A stretch of 64,000 bases of DNA, taken from contig NZ_JACIHE010000018.1 in the NCBI RefSeq assembly GCF_014198245.1, positions 119,058 through 183,057 on the forward strand, read 5' to 3'. Made by a program: the position numbers and the translations under genes. The stretch is from Bradyrhizobium sp. cir1. Its GTDB lineage: Bacteria > Pseudomonadota > Alphaproteobacteria > Rhizobiales > Xanthobacteraceae. The first letter of the stretch is position 1. Every line of letters starts with the position of its first letter. Positions 61,438 through 64,000 of the stretch are shown here, one piece after another. The notes under the pieces are model-generated. The model searched no databases. It had not been told where the DNA came from and worked only from the letters and a program-made list of their open reading frames with translations.

Positions 61438-62226
61438 ATGGGTACTCTGTCAGGCAAGAACGCCGTCGTGACCGGTTCGACCAGCGGCATCGGGCTCGCC
61501 TACGCGCGCGCCTTTGCCGCCGCCGGTGCCAACGTCGTCATCAACGGCTTCGGCTCGCCGGAGGACATCGAGAAGGAGCGCGCCAAGATCGAGTCCGACT
61601 TCGGCGTCAAGGCGGTCTACTCGCCCGCCGACATGACCAAGCCGGCCGAGATTGCCGGCATGATCGCGCTCGGCGAGAAGTCGTTCGGCTCGGTCGACAT
61701 CCTCGTCAACAACGCCGGCATCCAGTTCGTCTCCCCGGTCGAGGAATTCCCGCCGGAGAAGTGGGACCAGATCATCGCGATCAACCTGTCCTCGGCCTTC
61801 CACGCCATCCGCGCCGCGGTGCCCGGCATGAAGAAGAAGGGCTGGGGCCGCATCATCAACACCGCCTCGGCGCACTCGCTGGTCGCCTCGCCCTTCAAGT
61901 CGGCCTACGTGTCGGCCAAGCACGGCATCGCCGGCCTGACCAAGACCGTGGCGCTCGAGGTCGCGACCCACAAGATCACCTGCAACTGCATCAGCCCCGG
62001 CTATGTCTGGACCCCGCTGGTGGAGAAGCAGATCCCAGACACCATGAAGGCGCGCGGCCTGACGCGCGAGCAGGTCATCAACGACGTGCTGCTCGACGCG
62101 CAGCCGACCAAGGAGTTCGTCACCTCCGAGCAGGTCGCCGCGCTGGCGCTGTTCCTGTGCAGCGATGACGCCGCGCAGATCACCGGCACCAACCTCTCGA
62201 TCGACGGCGGCTGGACCGCGGAATAG
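61438..62226 (+). CDS. 3-Hydroxybutyrate dehydrogenase
   Basis: A 262-residue short-chain dehydrogenase converting (R)-3-hydroxybutyrate to acetoacetate, the last step in use of stored polyhydroxybutyrate. Cofactor motif TGSTSGIGLAYARAFAAAG, NNAGIQ, catalytic Ser144, Tyr157 and Lys161 (SAYVSAKHGIAGL), and the BdhA-type end-region CNCISPGYVWTPLVEKQIPD. Gene starts immediately after the patatin-like gene, so the two are one operon, followed by a repeat. Confidence 0.92.
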   Translation: MGTLSGKNAVVTGSTSGIGLAYARAFAAAGANVVINGFGSPEDIEKERAKIESDFGVKAVYSPADMTKPAEIAGMIALGEKSFGSVDILVNNAGIQFVSPVEEFPPEKWDQIIAINLSSAFHAIRAAVPGMKKKGWGRIINTASAHSLVASPFKSAYVSAKHGIAGLTKTVALEVATHKITCNCISPGYVWTPLVEKQIPDTMKARGLTREQVINDVLLDAQPTKEFVTSEQVAALALFLCSDDAAQITGTNLSIDGGWTAE

Positions 62227-62250
62227 GTCGCGCCGGTTCAGCTCGCGCGC

Positions 62251-62355
62251 TGTCATGCCCCGGCTTGACCGGGGCATCCAGTACGACGCGGCTTATCGAT
62301 TCAATCACGGCTTTCTCGGAGTACTGGATCGCCCGGTCAAGCCGGGCGATGACAG
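62251..62355. repeat. Repeat element (TGTCAT-CCCGG, AATCCAGTAC type), copy 2
   Basis: Same organisation as 47841-47945: TGTCATGCCCCGGCTTGACC, CCAGTACGACGCGGCTTATC, GTACTGGATCGCCCGGTCAA and GCCGGGCGATGACA. It lies between the convergent dehydrogenase and flippase genes and may act as their terminator. Confidence 0.85.
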
Positions 62356-62385
62356 TGAGAGTGAAGCGGCGTTCTCGATCGTCGC

Positions 62386-63744
62386 CTATTTCCCGAACGC
62401 CAGCACGTGCAGTCCCAGCCGCTGCCGCACGATCCAGAACAGCAGCACCGTCTCGAAGGTGAGCGAGATCGAGGTTGCGGCGGCAGCGCCATGGCCGCCG
62501 AAGCGCGGCACCAGGATCACGCAGAGCACGACGTTCATCACGAAGGCCAGCGCATAGGCCAGCGCGCAGATCTTCTGCTGGCCGAGCATGTTGAGCAGGC
62601 GCTCGACCGGGCCGATCGCGGCGCGCACCACGAGGCCGATCGCGGCGACGAACATGATGTCGTAGCCGACCACGAATTGCGGCCCGAACAGCCAGAGCAG
62701 CGGCTTGCCGAGCGCGAGGAGCACGATGGTCGCCGCCAGCGACGGCCAGAACGTCCAGTTGATGGCGTGCGCGACATAAGCCGACAGGCGCGCCTTGTCG
62801 CCGCTGGCGTTGTATTCCGCGAAGCGATGCGCCGTCGTCGCCGACATCGCGTAGTGGATGAACGAGACCAGCGCCAGCGTCTTCACAACGGCGAAATAGA
62901 CGCCGACCTCGTCGGACGGGCGGAACTGCTGCAGCACCAGCACGTCAGTGTAGGACAACAGCAGGTAGAAGCTCTCCACCAGCAGGATCGGCAGCGAGAT
63001 TGCGAGCCAGCCGGCGACATCGTAGGCCTTCGGGCCCGGCTCGATGTGATCGGTGAGCTTGCGGTTCAAGACCACCATCTGCCCGGTCATCGCGATCCAC
63101 ACCGCACCCAGGCTCGCGACCATCGCGGCGACCGCGCCGAGATGATAGCCGAGCAGGAAGGCGCCAGCCGTGATGCCGATGATCAGCGCCTGACGGATGA
63201 TGAATTGCGGCATCAGGCCGAGCTGCATCCAGTCGTGCGAGCGTGCGATGCCGTCCTGGGTGTTGGCGACGACGAAGGCGGGCAGCGTCATGCAGCCGAT
63301 ATAGAGCGGCAGCACCTCGGCCGGATCGATCCAGGGTGACAGCAGTTTGACGATGCTGGCAAGGCCGAGCGACACCAGCGTGGAGACGGCAAAAGTCAGC
63401 CAGCGGCTGCCGGAGAGGAAGCCGCGCAGCAGCGCATGCTCGCCGCTCGTGCGGTACTCCGGAATGATCTTCTGCGCGGAGGCCGAGATGCCGAAATCCA
63501 TCATGCTGCCGAGCAGCAGCACCCAGGTCCACACATAGACATAGATGCCGTAGTCGGACGTGCCCATCCAGCGCGCGAGCAGCACCTGCGAGACGTAGGC
63601 AAGACCTGCGCTGATCACGCGGATGATGAAGATGGTGCCCGCCAACCGCCGCGTCAGCGACGCCTCGCTCGATCCGCCCGCGAGCTTGGCCCGCAGCCGC
63701 GCGATCAGCCCGGCCGGTCCGGTCGTTGCGGGTTGTGCGTCCAT
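62386..63744 (-). CDS. Polysaccharide/lipid-linked oligosaccharide flippase (MOP superfamily)
   Basis: A 452-residue polytopic inner-membrane protein with about twelve to fourteen hydrophobic segments. It starts MDAQPATTGPAGLIARL (an ATG nine codons earlier is possible). The first segment and its loop (AGLAYVSQVLLARWMGTSDY) are typical of Wzx-type oligosaccharide flippases, which move undecaprenyl-linked units for exopolysaccharide or O antigen. No glycosyltransferases follow within the window, so the exported glycan is unknown. Confidence 0.85.
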   Translation of the reverse strand: MDAQPATTGPAGLIARLRAKLAGGSSEASLTRRLAGTIFIIRVISAGLAYVSQVLLARWMGTSDYGIYVYVWTWVLLLGSMMDFGISASAQKIIPEYRTSGEHALLRGFLSGSRWLTFAVSTLVSLGLASIVKLLSPWIDPAEVLPLYIGCMTLPAFVVANTQDGIARSHDWMQLGLMPQFIIRQALIIGITAGAFLLGYHLGAVAAMVASLGAVWIAMTGQMVVLNRKLTDHIEPGPKAYDVAGWLAISLPILLVESFYLLLSYTDVLVLQQFRPSDEVGVYFAVVKTLALVSFIHYAMSATTAHRFAEYNASGDKARLSAYVAHAINWTFWPSLAATIVLLALGKPLLWLFGPQFVVGYDIMFVAAIGLVVRAAIGPVERLLNMLGQQKICALAYALAFVMNVVLCVILVPRFGGHGAAAATSISLTFETVLLFWIVRQRLGLHVLAFGK

Positions 63745-63868
63745 CACGGCCAATTCGAAAATCCCCAGCACGTTCCGCCTGCCGCGGCACGTTTGATGCG
63801 GTGGCTCCGGGAATTAGCAACCATTCGTTAAGATTCGGTTGGGTGGGGGCGCTATGGCCCCAATCTCC

Positions 63869-63922
63869 GCTGTCGTCCCGGACAAGCGCGCCCCAAGCGC
63901 GCGCCGATCCGGGACCCATATG
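63869..63922. repeat. Palindromic element at the window end
   Basis: CGTCCCGGACAAGCGCGC and a complementary arm GCGCGCCGATCCGGGAC flank a short centre; this resembles the other intergenic palindromes but has no second copy in the window. The remaining bases to 64000 show no gene. Confidence 0.55.
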
Positions 63923-64000
63923 TGGACGGCCCCCGTGGCACAAGAGCATTTTGAGGTTTGATCGGATCGCTTGCATCCATATGTCCGGCCTGTCGATGCG

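Overview
The window looks like a chromosomal segment of a slow-growing alphaproteobacterium, most likely Bradyrhizobium or a close Nitrobacteraceae relative. This rests on uniformly high G+C, the exact mix of families (YejEF peptide importer, cpa/tad pilus locus, urtABCDE next to ureDABCEFG, fused cysNC, DUF2849/DUF934 in a cys operon, BdhA) and several families of short palindromic intergenic repeats of the kind that litter Bradyrhizobium genomes. No rRNA, tRNA, CRISPR array, phage or intact insertion sequence was seen. The taxon is inferred from content, not from a marker gene.

Layout. 1-4.8 kb: the 3' end of a Yej peptide ABC transporter (yejE partial, yejF), then on the other strand a cytosolic NlpC/P60 peptidase overlapping an M17 aminopeptidase. 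5-7 kb: a small membrane protein and a metallophosphoesterase. 7-16.9 kb: a Tad/Flp pilus locus (convergent tadD; tadC, tadB, cpaF, cpaE, cpaD, cpaC, cpaB, cpaA, a 48-residue membrane ORF and the Flp pilin). 17-18.6 kb: a sterol-desaturase-family enzyme and a stand-alone secretin N-domain protein. 18.8-21.2 kb: a cold-shock-type set (Csp protein, IF-1, DEAD-box helicase). 21.2-33.8 kb: a nitrogen-scavenging block, urea transporter urtABCDE followed by ureD, ureA, ureB, ureC, ureE, ureF and ureG, with an HD-domain gene and a small monooxygenase gene between urease genes; a good sigma-54 promoter precedes urtA. 34-45 kb: regulators and envelope functions (CHASE sensor kinase with a degenerate ATPase domain, TetR regulator, OpgC-type acyltransferase, holin-like and DUF883-like proteins, AI-2E-type transporter, L,D-transpeptidase, DUF2865 protein, a methyl-accepting chemotaxis protein and the remnant of a second copy, CsbD). 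45.5-47.7 kb: malate synthase G. 48-59.5 kb: sulfate assimilation, with cysD-cysNC divergent from cysG-DUF2849-cysI-DUF934-cysH, then the sulfate importer sbp-cysTWA. 59.6-63.8 kb: CAP-domain lipoprotein, patatin-like protein, 3-hydroxybutyrate dehydrogenase and a polysaccharide flippase.

How the genes fit together. The sulfur block is nearly a complete pathway: uptake (Sbp-CysTWA), activation (CysD-CysN, with a CysC kinase domain), reduction of probably APS (CysH with an iron-sulfur cysteine pattern), sulfite reduction (CysI) and siroheme supply (CysG). The urea block couples high-affinity uptake to hydrolysis and nickel insertion under probable nitrogen control. The Yej-NlpC/P60-M17 neighbourhood is consistent with import and breakdown of muropeptides.

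Most of the window is well-conserved housekeeping and accessory metabolism; no clearly new multi-gene system was found. The best leads are the possible muropeptide-recycling neighbourhood, the HD gene inside the urease operon, the kinase with a broken ATP site, the duplicated and decayed chemoreceptor flanked by repeats, the orphan pilus N-domain protein, and the two unknown-function genes of the cys operon.
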